DNA of 43,782 nucleotides from CBDBZL01 sp031399025 (GCA_031399025.1 JANNOJ010000099.1:1-43782), one strand, 5' to 3'; counted from the first letter of the stretch, positions 27,781 to 36,531 are shown. Notes: generated from the letters alone by a model not told the origin. A program made the numbers and translations.

Positions 27781-28882
27781 CCGCGGGCTCGAGGCCGGTT
27801 GCCAACCGACCGAGCGCCCAGCGGGCTGCTTCGGCCACCACCGGATCGGGGTCGTCGACCAGCCGGCGCACCGGCCTGACCAGCGCCGGGTTGCCGCTGT
27901 TCCCGGCCGCGATGAGGCAGTTTCTGACGAGCCGGTCGCGGCCGATGCGCTTGATCGGCGAGCCGGAAAACCTGGCGCGGAACGTGGCGTCGTCGAGCGC
28001 GAGCAGATCGGCCAGGTCGGGCGCCACGAGGTCGGCGCGGGCGGCGAACGCCTGGTGCCGGGCGGCGGTCTGGGCGAACTTGTTCCACGGGCACACCGCC
28101 AGGCAATCGTCGCAGCCGTAGATCCGGTTGCCCATGGCGCTGCGCAATTCGTGCGGAATGGGCCCCTTGTGCTCGATGGTGAGGTAGGAAATGCAGCGCC
28201 GCGCATCGAGCCGATAGGGCGCCGGGAAAGCGTCGGTCGGGCAGGCCGCCTGGCAGGCCCGGCACGAGCCGCAGGCGTCGCGGTGCGGGGGATCGGGCGC
28301 GAAGGCGAGCGTGGTGTAGATCGCGCCGAGGAACAGCCAGGAGCCATGCTCGCGGCTGACCAGGTTGGTGTGCTTGCCCTGCCAGCCGATCCCCGCCGCC
28401 TCGCCCAGCGGCTTTTCCATGACCGGCGCGGTGTCGACGAACACCTTGAGCTCGACGGCCAGGCCCAGCCGTTCGCCTTCGGCTACCAGCCAGCGGGCGA
28501 GCGCTTTCAGCGCCTGCTTGACCACGTCGTGATAATCGCGCCCCTGGGCATAGACCGAGATGCGGGCGCGGTCGCCGGCGCCCGCCATCGCCAGCGGATT
28601 GCCGTCGGGCGTGTAGGCCATGCCGAGCGCGATGACGCTGCGCGCCGCCGGCCACATGCTCTGCGGGCCTTGGCGGATGTCGGCCCGGACGGCCATCCAG
28701 TCCATCTCGCCGTGATGGCCCGCCGCGAGCCATTCGTGCAGGCGCGAGGCCGGCAGCGGGTCGTCGGCCGCCGGGGCGAAGCCGATCGCCGCGAAGCCGA
28801 GCGCGCGCGCCTCGCCGCGCAGCGCTTGCTGAACGGCGGCCAGCACCGCTGCGTCGGGCGAGGGGTCGGCGGGATCGCCCAT
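27764..28882 (-). CDS. queG: Epoxyqueuosine reductase QueG
   Basis: The 372-residue cobalamin- and iron-sulfur-dependent enzyme performs the last step of queuosine formation in tRNA. FVDTAPVMEK (148-157) carries the catalytic Asp150. Two [4Fe-4S] cluster motifs follow: C204-x2-C207-x2-C210-x3-C214, and C257-x2-C260-x3-C264 with a further Cys at 230. The C-terminus contains a HEAT-like repeat (PVRRLVDDPDPVVAEAARWALGRL region) used for tRNA binding. It starts at the ATG at 28,882 and runs convergent with the ferredoxin-reductase gene, overlapping it by 17 bp. No other que gene is in the window. Confidence 0.95.
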   Translation of the reverse strand: MGDPADPSPDAAVLAAVQQALRGEARALGFAAIGFAPAADDPLPASRLHEWLAAGHHGEMDWMAVRADIRQGPQSMWPAARSVIALGMAYTPDGNPLAMAGAGDRARISVYAQGRDYHDVVKQALKALARWLVAEGERLGLAVELKVFVDTAPVMEKPLGEAAGIGWQGKHTNLVSREHGSWLFLGAIYTTLAFAPDPPHRDACGSCRACQAACPTDAFPAPYRLDARRCISYLTIEHKGPIPHELRSAMGNRIYGCDDCLAVCPWNKFAQTAARHQAFAARADLVAPDLADLLALDDATFRARFSGSPIKRIGRDRLVRNCLIAAGNSGNPALVRPVRRLVDDPDPVVAEAARWALGRLATGLEPAATETP

Positions 28883-29072
28883 CCCGGCGCTCTACCCCAG
28901 TGGCGCGGCGATGGCGACAGGCCGCAGGCCTGGTACGCGCGGGCAAGGCTTGGCTGCGGGGGAGGCATTTGCTATGGTCGGGCGCTTGGCGGTCAGGTCC
29001 GGTTCGCGCGCGCTTCCCCGCCACCCGCTTCATTCAGGAACGGTTTTTGTGCATTCGCGTAATTTCCCGACG

Positions 29073-29567
29073 ATGGCCCCGCCGACTTCCGACCGACGTC
29101 GCTTCCTCGCGCTGCTGGGCACCGGAGCGGCGCTCCCCGTGCTGGGCGCCTGCGGCAGCGCGGCGCGGGCGGCGCAGCCCAACCCCCTGCAGCTGAGCGA
29201 GGCGCAGTGGCGCGAGCGCCTGCCGCCGGCCGAGTTCCGCATCCTGCGCGAGGCCGGCACCGAGCGCGCCTTCACCTCGCCGCTCAACGACGAGAAGCGC
29301 CGCGGCACGTTCGTCTGCGCGGCGTGCGACCTGGAACTCTATGCCTCGTCCACCAAGTACGACAGCGGGACCGGCTGGCCCAGCTTCTACCGGTCGCTCA
29401 ACAACGCGGTCGGCTATTCGACCGATCGCCTGCTCGGCTACGCGCGCACCGAGGTGCATTGCGCCCGCTGCGGCGGCCATCTGGGCCATGTCTTCGACGA
29501 CGGTCCGCCGCCGACCGGCAAGCGGCATTGCATCAACGGCGTGGCGCTGGATTTCCGCCCCGCTTGA
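29073..29567 (+). CDS. msrB: Peptide-methionine (R)-S-oxide reductase MsrB, Tat-exported lipoprotein
   Basis: The 164-residue enzyme repairs oxidised methionine. The catalytic domain is complete: zinc ligands C82-x2-C85 and C130-x2-C133, GTGWPSF at 99-105, GGHLGHVF, and the resolving or catalytic C153 in RHCINGVALDF. What is unusual is the N-terminus, a twin-arginine signal (DRRRFLALLG) ending in a lipobox LGAC with Cys27. This predicts folded export and membrane anchoring in the periplasm. I start at the ATG at 29,073; a GTG at 29,049 would only lengthen the n-region. It is divergent from queG. A periplasmic MsrB needs an electron source, and none is encoded nearby. Confidence 0.93.
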   Translation: MAPPTSDRRRFLALLGTGAALPVLGACGSAARAAQPNPLQLSEAQWRERLPPAEFRILREAGTERAFTSPLNDEKRRGTFVCAACDLELYASSTKYDSGTGWPSFYRSLNNAVGYSTDRLLGYARTEVHCARCGGHLGHVFDDGPPPTGKRHCINGVALDFRPA

Positions 29568-29652
29568 AGGTGTGGGCAAAGTTGCCGGTGGCCCGAAGCA
29601 GCTGTTGGAGGCCCGGCAGACCGGATCGCAATAGCCGGAGCGAACCGGTCCG

Positions 29653-29674
29653 AGCGGGCGCTCGGCGGGCGCTC
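29653..29674 (+). repeat. Perfect 11-bp tandem repeat
   Basis: GCGGGCGCTCG occurs twice back to back between msrB and the PilZ gene, 86 bp after the msrB stop. Probably a slippage product; no function is implied. Confidence 0.6.
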
Positions 29675-29777
29675 GGCAGAATCGCCGATGCCTGGCCGGA
29701 TGGTTCCGCCGCGGGGTGGCAGGCCGGTTCCGCTGTCGCGGATGTTGGCACTTCAGCGAACGCGCCGACGGGTGCCA

Positions 29778-30419
29778 TCAGACCGCCATCTTCTGGGACC
29801 CAACCGACTGGAAGCCGGCCACGATCAGCGCCAGTTCGGCGAGCTGGAAGGTGGTCTCGAAGGCAAGGCCGAATTGGTCGTCGCGCCGCCAGCGGATCTT
29901 GCCGGCCACCTTGGGCATCCCCTCGGCCATCAGCCTCACCCGCTGATCGAGCGCGAAGGCGTGCGAGCAGGACACCTTGGCGCCATGCTGCGACAGATCG
30001 CGGATACAGCACATGGCGGTATCATCGCCCACCCCGATCGACCCGGGCACCTTGAGGCGGACGCGGATAGGACGGCGGTCGAACGGCGCGGGCATCTCGA
30101 TCAGGCGGTGGACGTCGACCGGCTCGCGGAAGCGCAGCCCCATGCGGTCGCCGTCCCGCCAGACCGGCTCGACCGCATGTCGGTCCTGGTTCTGCAATTC
30201 GAGCAATATGCCCCCGGCATTTGCCGGGAGATCGTGGAACACGCGCAAGCTGACGCCGGTTTCGGAAACATCGCGCAGGATGCAGACGAACTCGGCCTCG
30301 GCGATGGCCAGCTTGGCGGCGCGAATCAGCAGCGTGTGACGCGGCGCTACGCGTTGGTCGGCCGGATCGGGAACGCGCGGGTGAGCCTGCTCTGGCTTGC
30401 CGCGCGCCGAATTTTGCAT
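29778..30419 (-). CDS. Tandem PilZ-domain protein (c-di-GMP receptor candidate)
   Basis: The 213-residue protein appears to contain two PilZ domains in a row. The first has R23-VAP-R27 and D50-VSETG; the second has R115-RPI-R119 and D141-LSQHG. In both, the RxxxR and (D/N)xSxxG pairs that grip cyclic di-GMP are present. Each domain ends with the strand GLRF or GLAF. There is no catalytic, membrane or signal segment, so it is a cytoplasmic adaptor that probably changes partner binding on c-di-GMP, for example in motility, cell cycle or polysaccharide export. I start at the ATG at 30,419. The neighbouring sulfotransferase block on the same strand makes a link to surface polymer control plausible but unproven. 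Confidence 0.82.
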   Translation of the reverse strand: MQNSARGKPEQAHPRVPDPADQRVAPRHTLLIRAAKLAIAEAEFVCILRDVSETGVSLRVFHDLPANAGGILLELQNQDRHAVEPVWRDGDRMGLRFREPVDVHRLIEMPAPFDRRPIRVRLKVPGSIGVGDDTAMCCIRDLSQHGAKVSCSHAFALDQRVRLMAEGMPKVAGKIRWRRDDQFGLAFETTFQLAELALIVAGFQSVGSQKMAV

Positions 30420-30592
30420 ACGATGTCCCCTGCAGCAACGCCGGGCGGCGCCGCCACCCTTTCCACACCGACCCAAGGCTAGCCAAAAGTGGTTTCCAAA
30501 CCCTTACATCCCGCCCGCATTGCGCGACGAACGGCATTATATTTACCGGCCCACGCCTGGCGGCAGATCACGCCGGGGACAGGGCGAGCGAC

Positions 30593-32098
30593 TCACGCCA
30601 GGCGGCGGTTGGGCACCTCATGCGCGAGCGCCCGCGCGCACAGATCGGCGTAGACCGCCCGGGCCTGCGCCTGAAGGTCGGGATCGTAGGCCTGGGTGGG
30701 GGCCGTGTCGGGCCCCTCGCGGAAGTAGCCGGAAAAATCGGTAGCTCCCGGATCGACCTCGATCGCGGCGCATAGCGCGGCCATGGTGCGCTGCGGAGCG
30801 GCGCGCAAATCGTCCTGGGTGACGATCACGTACTCCGCCGCTGCCGAGAGGATCGCCCGGTTGGCGCAGAGCCAGTAGGCCAGCCAGTAATCGGCCGAAT
30901 CGCGTTCGTATCGGTCGGGCTCGAACCCGGCAAAGCCGATCGGCTTGTGGATCAGGCCGAACTCGAAATGGCCGATATCGCCCATGTAACGCCGCACGAA
31001 CTCGTCTTCGCGCTGGAGCGCCACGAAGTTGCGGTGCTGGCGCAGCAGCGAGGCGGCGTGGCTTTCGGGCCGGCGCACCGGGACGACGATCCGGCAGCCC
31101 GGAAAGGCGCGCGCGAGGTACTCGAGCCGGGCGATGTTGGCATTGTTCTTGGAGCAATAGCGCGCCGGCACCCCCGCTCCGCCAGCCCGTCCCGCGGCCC
31201 GGGCGGCGATGATCTTGGCCATGTGCCGCGTCATGAACCGCTCGGCGCGGTGGTCGGCCTCATCGGCGCGCCACAAGTCGATGCGCGCGCCGGCGAACTT
31301 GCCCGGCCAGAACATCTTCCAGAGCACCTCCTCGAAGGCTTCCGGACTGTCGAGATCGATCTGCAGGCCATCGCCGTGGGCCCGCTGGCGCTGCGCCACG
31401 GCGCGGCTGGCGCCGCCGGTCAACCGGTTCCATAGCACCGGCGCGGTGAGGAAAGGCATGTCGCGGTAGGTGTGGGTGGCGATGCCGGGGACGGCGCTCA
31501 GCGCGTTGAGCAGCGCGGTGGTGCCGGCGCGGGCCAGCGAGGTGACGAAGATCGGCGGGCCGCCGGGCGCGGTGGCCACATCGGGCAGCACGCGGTCCTC
31601 CAGGCGCGAAGCGGTCTTGAGCACCGCCGGGCTGGCGAAGGCGAGGTAATGGAAAACGCGGTCGGGCCCGCGGTAATGGGTATGGCCGGTTGCCAGGGGC
31701 GCCGGCTTCGCCGCCGGACGCACCCGGCGCAGCACCGCGACCATGCCCACCGCCAGCAGCGAGACGATGACGAGGTAGTCGACCCGCAGCATCAGGTCCA
31801 GCACCGCCCCGCTCGCGGCGAGCCCGGCGGCGTCGGCCAGCAGCAGCGGCGCGGCGAGCGCAGCCAGGGCCAGGGCGAACCGCCAGGCGATCCCCCCGGC
31901 GCTCGCCAGCAGGCGCAGGCCCGCGGCGCGCAAGGCGGCCTCCTTGGCATCGTCGTCCAGCTGCGGATCGAGCATGGCCCCCACGCCCGCGCTCGATCGC
32001 TCGACCGTCTGTCGCGCCACCCCGGCAATGTCGGTGCGCCACAGGACCAGCGCAAACGCGGTCACCGCGAGCAGCGAAACCGCGATCGGCAGGATCAC
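30593..32098 (-). CDS. Membrane-anchored sulfotransferase-family protein
   Basis: The 501-residue protein has an N-terminal helix (4-20), two further hydrophobic segments (about 72-90 and 106-124), then a sulfotransferase-type domain. FVTSLARAGTTALLNAL (from 184) matches the phosphosulfate-binding loop. RIVVPVRRPESHAASLL (from 336) matches the second, 3'-phosphate-binding motif with Arg342 and Ser346. HTYRDMPFL and a C-terminal EPDRYERDSADYW-type region fit the family. It would move sulfate from PAPS to a hydroxyl on a glycan, lipid or small molecule at the inner face of the membrane. Its start overlaps the stop of the small membrane protein upstream (ATGA). The acceptor is unknown. Confidence 0.82.
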   Translation of the reverse strand: MILPIAVSLLAVTAFALVLWRTDIAGVARQTVERSSAGVGAMLDPQLDDDAKEAALRAAGLRLLASAGGIAWRFALALAALAAPLLLADAAGLAASGAVLDLMLRVDYLVIVSLLAVGMVAVLRRVRPAAKPAPLATGHTHYRGPDRVFHYLAFASPAVLKTASRLEDRVLPDVATAPGGPPIFVTSLARAGTTALLNALSAVPGIATHTYRDMPFLTAPVLWNRLTGGASRAVAQRQRAHGDGLQIDLDSPEAFEEVLWKMFWPGKFAGARIDLWRADEADHRAERFMTRHMAKIIAARAAGRAGGAGVPARYCSKNNANIARLEYLARAFPGCRIVVPVRRPESHAASLLRQHRNFVALQREDEFVRRYMGDIGHFEFGLIHKPIGFAGFEPDRYERDSADYWLAYWLCANRAILSAAAEYVIVTQDDLRAAPQRTMAALCAAIEVDPGATDFSGYFREGPDTAPTQAYDPDLQAQARAVYADLCARALAHEVPNRRLA

Positions 32099-32346
32099 TC
32101 AGGCTTGCTCGGTTCGACCTGGGTGTGGGCCGAACCGGCGCCCGTCTTGCGGCTCTTCATCATGCGCTTGAGCGGGTACCAGACGAAGCCGACGAGCAGC
32201 AGGACGATTCCCAGGACGAACGCGACGGTGACCGCGATCGCTCCGAGCCCGGCCCCAGGTCCGATATAGGCATGAGCGGGCTGTGGCATGGCCACCGCCA
32301 GCAGCAATGCGAGCGAACCGACGCGGCGAATTCCTTGTAAAATCAT
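32095..32346 (-). CDS. Small membrane protein with signal peptide and YIGPGAG motif
   Basis: The 83-residue protein has a cleavable-looking signal (ending QPAHA), the motif AYIGPGAGLGAIAV, one strongly hydrophobic helix (AFVLGIVLLLVGFVWYPLKR), and a charged C-terminal tail. Small proteins with the same YIGPGAG start and WYPLKR end are common beside genes for phosphodiesterase- or sulfatase-like and polysaccharide-related enzymes; their role is not known to me. GGGGGAAAGAGC precedes the ATG at 32,346. The stop overlaps the sulfotransferase start as ATGA, implying translational coupling and perhaps a shared complex. Confidence 0.8.
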   Translation of the reverse strand: MILQGIRRVGSLALLLAVAMPQPAHAYIGPGAGLGAIAVTVAFVLGIVLLLVGFVWYPLKRMMKSRKTGAGSAHTQVEPSKPE

Positions 32347-32784
32347 GCTCTTTCCCCCAATATAGCCCTTAACTTCGGCAGGTTTGGCGAAGCAAAGCCG
32401 GCTGCGCCCGTGCCCCCTGCCTAATTCTGCACGTTCGATGCAGTGCGAGCAATAGTGCTTGGCGCGGATTTTAGACCTTGGGGCCTGCAATAGCCTCCCA
32501 AGCGGAATACAAGAACCGCTTTGTACCATCTTCCCGAATCGTCCGCGGGGAATGTCTCGCAGTGAAACAAGGCTCTTGATGCCTCTTCAATACTCCCGTG
32601 CCAGGAAATACAAACAAACGCCGCGCTTGACGGGGCCTGTCATCTTGCGCCGCAGCATCTCCTGTGGGAAGGTGTCGAAGCGCGCGAGCGGGGGCAAACG
32701 ACGCATGGACTATTCACCAGGATTCGGCAGGATGATTGCGTCGCTGCGCGTTGCCGGCGAGCAAGTGCTGCGGCCTGCGGGGGC
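32347..32784. other. 438-bp divergent promoter region of the sulfotransferase block
   Basis: This space separates the two divergent halves of the cluster and is less GC-rich than the genes around it. TTGACG at about 32,628 has no convincing -10 partner. A weak hairpin AAGCGG/CCGCTT (32500-32521) is visible. I see no gene and no confident promoter, although both flanking operons must start here. Confidence 0.45.
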
Positions 32785-34893
32785 ATGATCGAGGTGGCGT
32801 CGCAGGCCACGGCCACGGCGACGGCTGCCGGCAGGCACGTTCCCGTGATCGGGCGCGTCCATGCCTGGCTGGTCCTGCTGCCGCTGCTCGCTGGACTCAC
32901 CGCCTGGGCCGGGATTGCGCCGATCCGCGCGGCGCTCGAACGGTTCGACCTGGCGAATGCTCCCAATGCCTACTTCGTGCCCGACCAAGCGCTCCTGCTG
33001 TACCTGATCGTGCCGCTGGCCACGCTGGGCCTCGCCGCCTTCGTCATGGCTCCCGGCCTGCTGCTCGCCGCCGGGATCGGCCGCGACAAGGGCCCGGCGC
33101 AATGGCTGCTGGCCGGTCTCGCGCTCAGCCTGGCGCTGCTGGTTCCCGCCACCAGCGTGGTCCAGCTGGTCAGCGGGACGGTGCTGCGCGGCGAGGCGTT
33201 CCTGCTGGTGGTCGCCGGGGTGTGCGCCGCGGTGCTGCCGTTCCCGCTGGGCCGCCTGGCCGCAGGGCGTGCGCTGGCGCTCGCTCTCGCCGGGCGCCGG
33301 GCGGACCTGGCCTTTGCGGTGATCGTGCCGCTCGTCACGCTGCTGGTCTTCTCGGCCAAGTTCTACTGGGAGAACTTCACCCCCGATGGCTCGGGCGGGC
33401 TCGAATTTGGGCGCGTCTACACCGCTACCCTGTGGCCGTTCTGGCCGGCCAGCGCTGGGGTGGTAGCAGGGGCGCCCGGTCTCACCTCCTTCGCGTTTTC
33501 GCTGCCGGGCTCGTGGTTCCTGCGCACCTGGGGCGAGTGGGAATATTCGGTGCGCGCGCCGATGCTGCTCTACCTTGCGCTGCTCCACCCGACGCTCATC
33601 GCGCTGATCCGCTGGGGGCGCGCAGAGCCGGTAGGCGTCACCGACCAGATGCTTGTGGGCGCCACGCAGGTGCTCTTCAGCTTCGCACTCATCTACAGCG
33701 GCGGCTACCACCCCTGGTTCAACGACAGCCCCATGCCGGCGGTGCGCGAGACCCTCACGCTGGTGGCATTCCTGGGCTTCGTGCTGTTCATGCTCGAGCG
33801 GCGCTGGGGCTGGATGGCGGCCTATGGAGCGATCGCCTTCACGTCGATCCCCACCGGCATCCTGTGGATCGCGATGGTGCCCGTGCTGGTCTGGCTGGTG
33901 TGGTCGCGGGGTCCGTGGCTGGGAGAGCGCCCGCCGGTCCGGCCCGCGCTGCTCACTTTTGCCGCCTTTGGCGTGTTCCTGCTGGTGGCTCCGCTGTTGA
34001 TCCGCGCCGTCGGCCTGCCGCTGCCGGGTGGCGAGTTCGATCTGCGGGCGAGCCTGGACCGGATCCGCTTCGTCAGCCTCACCGATTTCGAGCGGATCGC
34101 CTACCTGCTGGTGCCAGGCGGCATCGTCCCCGCGCTCGCGCTGTTTGCCTGGAGGCGGCAGGACGGGCTGTCGCGCGTGCTGACCCTCGCGACCGCGGGG
34201 ATGTTCCTGTTCTTCTACCTGCAGGCCTATCGCGTTCTGCTGCATCATTTCGTGCCGGCGATGCTGCTGCCGATCGTGGTCTACTGGCGCACGCTGGTGC
34301 TGGCTTCGACCCGGCGGGTCGTCTGGCAGGCCGCCGCGCTCGGCGGCCTGATCTTGGCGACTTGGCTTGCCTGGCCGGTGGAGATGCGCCTCCATACCCA
34401 CGATCGCGCCCTAGCCGCCAAGATCCTGACGCGCGGACCGGTCTTCGAGCTGTCGGAACCGGTGGAAGGGGAGCGCTTCCACGGCTTCAGCCCGGTGGCG
34501 CTGGATGTGAGCCACAGATTGCTGCGCGCCGCCTTCCCCCCCGATTACCGCCCCGAGGCGCCGAGGGAAAAGTTCTTCGGCGGGCCGCACGTGTGGTTCT
34601 ACTATTCGCAGTTCCCCAAGCCCGCGGGCACCGTGCCCAATTACGACATCCGCCCGCTGGCGATGCCGGGCCAAGGCACGCTCGTCGCCGAGCACCTGGG
34701 CTACGGTCTGTTCGTGCGCGACCTCGCCGAATACCGGCGCGATCGCCTGCAGCGCCTGCCGATCAACACCGGTGCGCCGCTGCTGGCCACCGACCGGGAC
34801 ATCATCTTCGGCCGCGGCGCGCGCTCGGGGGAGCGGATCGTCATCGATCTCGTGGCGGTGGCCCGCGGCGTGATCGGGCGACCGGCGCAATAG
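32785..34893 (+). CDS. Large polytopic membrane protein of unknown function (GT-C-like layout)
   Basis: The 702-residue protein has roughly a dozen hydrophobic helices over residues 20-560, followed by a soluble C-terminal domain of about 150 residues. The architecture resembles membrane glycosyltransferases of the GT-C fold (many helices, with loops such as KFYWENFTPDGSGG containing acidic residues), but I recognise no diagnostic motif and do not assign that activity. The C-terminal part includes FFGGPHVWFYYSQFP and ATDRDIIFGRG. The next gene, an arylsulfotransferase-like protein, starts 17 bp downstream with GGGGAG between, so the two form an operon and probably one pathway with the divergent sulfotransferase. 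Confidence 0.7.
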   Translation: MIEVASQATATATAAGRHVPVIGRVHAWLVLLPLLAGLTAWAGIAPIRAALERFDLANAPNAYFVPDQALLLYLIVPLATLGLAAFVMAPGLLLAAGIGRDKGPAQWLLAGLALSLALLVPATSVVQLVSGTVLRGEAFLLVVAGVCAAVLPFPLGRLAAGRALALALAGRRADLAFAVIVPLVTLLVFSAKFYWENFTPDGSGGLEFGRVYTATLWPFWPASAGVVAGAPGLTSFAFSLPGSWFLRTWGEWEYSVRAPMLLYLALLHPTLIALIRWGRAEPVGVTDQMLVGATQVLFSFALIYSGGYHPWFNDSPMPAVRETLTLVAFLGFVLFMLERRWGWMAAYGAIAFTSIPTGILWIAMVPVLVWLVWSRGPWLGERPPVRPALLTFAAFGVFLLVAPLLIRAVGLPLPGGEFDLRASLDRIRFVSLTDFERIAYLLVPGGIVPALALFAWRRQDGLSRVLTLATAGMFLFFYLQAYRVLLHHFVPAMLLPIVVYWRTLVLASTRRVVWQAAALGGLILATWLAWPVEMRLHTHDRALAAKILTRGPVFELSEPVEGERFHGFSPVALDVSHRLLRAAFPPDYRPEAPREKFFGGPHVWFYYSQFPKPAGTVPNYDIRPLAMPGQGTLVAEHLGYGLFVRDLAEYRRDRLQRLPINTGAPLLATDRDIIFGRGARSGERIVIDLVAVARGVIGRPAQ

Positions 34894-34909
34894 GGGAGCT
34901 TGACAGGTC

Positions 34910-36274
34910 ATGGCAACCGGCATCCACTCGGACCCAGCGGGGCAACCGCCCGCAGCAGCCCTCGCGCCGGGCGCGCGCGAAGGCGATCTCGCCCGCACCG
35001 TCTTTCGCGCCAGCGCCGGGTTGGCCGTGCTCGGCCTGGCGTTCGGCGTCGGGCTCTATTCCGCGCACAAGGAGAACGCGCTGTTCCGGGTGGTGTTCGA
35101 CACCTACGAATCGGTCGAGAGCACGATCCGGGAGATCCCCAACCTGACCGAAACGCGCCCGATCCACTTCCTGCGCGATGCCCGCTACGACGGCGCGGGC
35201 GTCACCGTCAACCGCGTGGGGACCGACGATCTGGTGCTGCTGTCGGGCTTCATCGGCGATGACCAGAAGGTCCAGCTCATCGAACGCGACGGCACGGTGC
35301 TCGCCTCGTGGCGGCTGCGCCCGCTCGAGCTGCTGCCCGACCCCTCGCAATGCCGCAACCCGCCGCAGACCAACTGGAATTCGCCGGCGCACAACACCGT
35401 CATCGCGCCCGATGGCTCGATCGTCCTGAGCTTCGAATCCTGCGCCATGATCAAGCTCGACCGCTGCGGCAGGCAGCTGTGGACGACCCGCCAGATCACG
35501 CACCACTCGCCCAATTTCCTCAGCAATGGCGGCCTGGTGATCGGCGCCGGCGAACTGGTCGAGGAGGCGGACTGGCCGTTCGTCGCACCCTATTGGGAAG
35601 ACCTGGTGATGAAGTTCGCCGCTGACGGGCGCCTGGTGATGGCCGCGAAGACGTCGGATTTGCTGCTCGCCAACGGCCTGGCGGCGCAGGTGACCGCGAG
35701 CACCGAGTTCAATCCGCGGGTGGACGGCGAATTCCATCTCAACGAGGTGGAGGAGCTCTCGCCCGAGCTGGCCGCCGCCTTTCCGATGTTCGCCGCGGGC
35801 GATCTGCTGGTCTCGTTCCGCAATCTCAACATGATCATGGTCACCGATCCCACGTTCCGGAAGGTGAAATGGTATCGGATCGGACCCTGGCTGCGCCAGC
35901 ACGACCCCGATTGGAACCCCGATGGCCGGATCACGGTGTTCGACAACCACCCCGACGGCACGCAGGACGGCAAGGTCAACGGCGGCAGCCGCATCGTCGC
36001 GCTCGATCCCGCGACTGGGGAGACGCAGGCGCTTTACGGCGGCCGCGCGGGGCAGACCTTCTCCACCGCCGAGCGTGGCCTGCATCAGATGCAACCCGAC
36101 GGCGGGGTCATGGTCACCGAGGCCTATTACGGCCGCGCCTTCCAGGTCGATGCCGCAGGCAGGACGGTGTGGGAATACATCAACCGCTATGACGACGAGC
36201 AGACCGCCTGGCTGCACGGCGCCGAGTCCTGGCCGCGCGATTACTTCACGGTTCGCGACTGGTCATGCAGCTGA
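34910..36274 (+). CDS. Arylsulfotransferase (ASST)-family-like beta-propeller protein, membrane anchored
   Basis: The 454-residue protein has a single N-terminal membrane helix (34-51), then repeated blade-like strands. Its conserved core runs AHNTVIAPDG, FHLNEVEEL (H276-x-N278), GDLLVSFRNLN (R304), RQHDPDWNPDGRITVFDNH (H331) and LHQMQPDGGVMVTE (H392). This order of His, Asn, Arg and His residues resembles PAPS-independent arylsulfate sulfotransferases, which act outside the cytoplasm with a histidine intermediate. Many ASST-domain relatives are uncharacterised, and spacing here differs from the studied enterobacterial enzyme, so activity is only inferred. GGGGAG lies before the ATG. It is cotranscribed with the polytopic protein. 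Confidence 0.78.
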   Translation: MATGIHSDPAGQPPAAALAPGAREGDLARTVFRASAGLAVLGLAFGVGLYSAHKENALFRVVFDTYESVESTIREIPNLTETRPIHFLRDARYDGAGVTVNRVGTDDLVLLSGFIGDDQKVQLIERDGTVLASWRLRPLELLPDPSQCRNPPQTNWNSPAHNTVIAPDGSIVLSFESCAMIKLDRCGRQLWTTRQITHHSPNFLSNGGLVIGAGELVEEADWPFVAPYWEDLVMKFAADGRLVMAAKTSDLLLANGLAAQVTASTEFNPRVDGEFHLNEVEELSPELAAAFPMFAAGDLLVSFRNLNMIMVTDPTFRKVKWYRIGPWLRQHDPDWNPDGRITVFDNHPDGTQDGKVNGGSRIVALDPATGETQALYGGRAGQTFSTAERGLHQMQPDGGVMVTEAYYGRAFQVDAAGRTVWEYINRYDDEQTAWLHGAESWPRDYFTVRDWSCS

Positions 36275-36531
36275 GGGGCGGGAGTTCGCGCCGACGAGCG
36301 CCAAGCCTGATATCCGCCGAGCGATGATGGCAGCAGGCTGACGGGTTGCGCCGCGACCGGTGCGTCGCCGCGCCGGCCGGGCGTGATCGTGACGGCGACC
36401 GCAACCGCTCGGCCCGGCCCGTCGACCGGCGTGCGGCTTGGCGACTCCGCGGAAAATGATGGCCAAGTGGTGCGCCCGCCGACCGGACGGTGTCAATCGA
36501 CAGCCGGGTTTCGCGCGTGTAAGGCACCAGG

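Noticed and set aside
30536..30541. Perfect TATAAT on the minus strand upstream of the PilZ gene
   Set aside because: The -35 position holds GCCGCC, so a promoter could not be supported from sequence alone.
32736..35147. A long frame overlapping the polytopic membrane protein in another phase
   Set aside because: The overlapping frame gives an Arg/Ala-rich soluble product; the accepted frame gives regular membrane helices and a proper operon junction at 34,893-34,910.
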